This document shows, piece after piece, positions 7,123-7,216 of a DNA stretch of 7,216 bases. Origin of the DNA: Candidatus Woesearchaeota archaeon (GTDB lineage: Archaea; Nanobdellota; Nanobdellia; Woesearchaeales; UBA10200); assembly GCA_018302185.1 (NCBI GenBank), contig JAGVZX010000033.1:1-7216 (forward strand). Direction: 5' to 3'. Positions within the stretch are counted from its first letter, which is position 1. The number at the start of each line of letters is the position of its first letter. The position numbers and the translations under genes are program-made. The notes beneath the pieces were generated by a model. That model ran no database searches, was not told where the DNA came from, and was given only the letters and a program-made list of their open reading frames with translations.

Positions 7123-7142
7123 TATTTTCTATATAGAAAATA
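7123..7142. repeat. Perfect 20-bp palindrome with CTATATAG core
   Basis: TATTTTCTATATAGAAAATA is exactly self-complementary over 20 bp, and the symmetry breaks on the next base at both sides. It contains one C and one G placed symmetrically. Its centre is 43 bp, about four helical turns, from that of the A6-TATA-T6 palindrome. This would suit a dimeric protein site or a cruciform-prone unwinding element. Confidence 0.7.
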
Positions 7143-7216
7143 TATATATTATAATCAATATTATTTATGACTATATCTATTAAAAATAGGATATAATAAT
7201 AAAAACTAATAATTTA

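Larger units (their letters stand above)
6964..7198 (+). repeat. Two-copy 15-bp near-identical direct repeat flanking the AT-rich block
   Basis: AAATAGGATAAAATA (6964-6978) and AAATAGGATATAATA (7184-7198) match at 14 of 15 positions and share the same orientation. The copies lie 220 bp apart and bracket the palindromes. The shared AGGAT core makes chance less likely than for pure A/T matches, but two copies are weak evidence of an iteron. Confidence 0.4.
6899..7216. other. Candidate replication origin (AT-rich, gene-free region upstream of cdc6)
   Basis: No convincing gene is present in this stretch, and its AT content is much higher than in the coding part of the window. It directly adjoins an Orc1/Cdc6 gene, the usual position of archaeal origins. 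It holds two perfect AT-rich palindromes (7082-7097 and 7123-7142), a GC-punctuated cluster of short repeats (6945-6990), and two copies of AAATAGGAT(A/T)(A)ATA-type sequence (6964-6978 and 7184-7198). The right half is nearly pure A/T, as expected of a DNA unwinding element. No canonical ORB pair is seen. The origin may continue beyond the right edge. The call rests on position and composition rather than on a defined origin motif. Confidence 0.5.

Noticed and set aside
6881..7216. CRISPR-like or tRNA-like structure in the noncoding stretch
   Set aside because: There is no regularly spaced repeat of adequate length and no cloverleaf with T-loop sequence; the GC content is too low for a structured RNA of that type.

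Overview
The window looks like the DNA-replication locus of a low-GC archaeon. Three complete genes lie head to tail on the minus strand, in transcription order: an Orc1/Cdc6 initiator, the small (DP1) subunit of the archaeal D-family DNA polymerase, and its large (DP2) subunit. PolD is restricted to archaea, so the domain assignment is firm. The lineage is not. The low GC content and the low-complexity linkers in both polymerase subunits would suit a DPANN-type (for example Woesearchaeota-like) or other AT-rich euryarchaeal genome, but nothing here proves it.

Layout from left to right. Positions 1-123 hold the last 40 codons of a plus-strand gene cut by the window edge. Its ending (GVPHAQ near the C-terminus) resembles the small archaeal DUF424 family. 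A 71-bp convergent gap follows. DP2 (polC) fills 195-3884 on the minus strand, with an RNA-polymerase-like Asp-rich active site, three Cys-rich zinc sites and a C-terminal PIP-like clamp-binding motif. After 42 bp carrying a Shine-Dalgarno site comes DP1 (polB), 3927-5561, with an OB fold and an intact Mre11-like phosphodiesterase domain for proofreading. After another 53 bp comes cdc6, 5615-6850, an AAA+ ATPase with a C-terminal winged helix. From 6851 to the right edge (366 bp) I see no gene. This stretch is extremely AT-rich and contains palindromes, short repeated AGG-type motifs, a TATA/BRE promoter for cdc6 and one weak ORB-like element. It is the best candidate for a replication origin.

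How it fits together. Orc1/Cdc6 would bind the adjacent origin and recruit the helicase, and PolD (DP1 plus DP2) would then extend the new strands, tethered to PCNA through the DP2 tail. The cdc6-DP1-DP2 order beside an origin is known from Thermococcales such as Pyrococcus, so the gene content is not novel. The points worth a second look are the origin architecture, the DxDxD form of the DP2 active site, the uncharged linkers in both subunits, and a possible leaderless internal promoter for DP1. I found no CRISPR array, mobile element, tRNA, rRNA, toxin-antitoxin or defence system.
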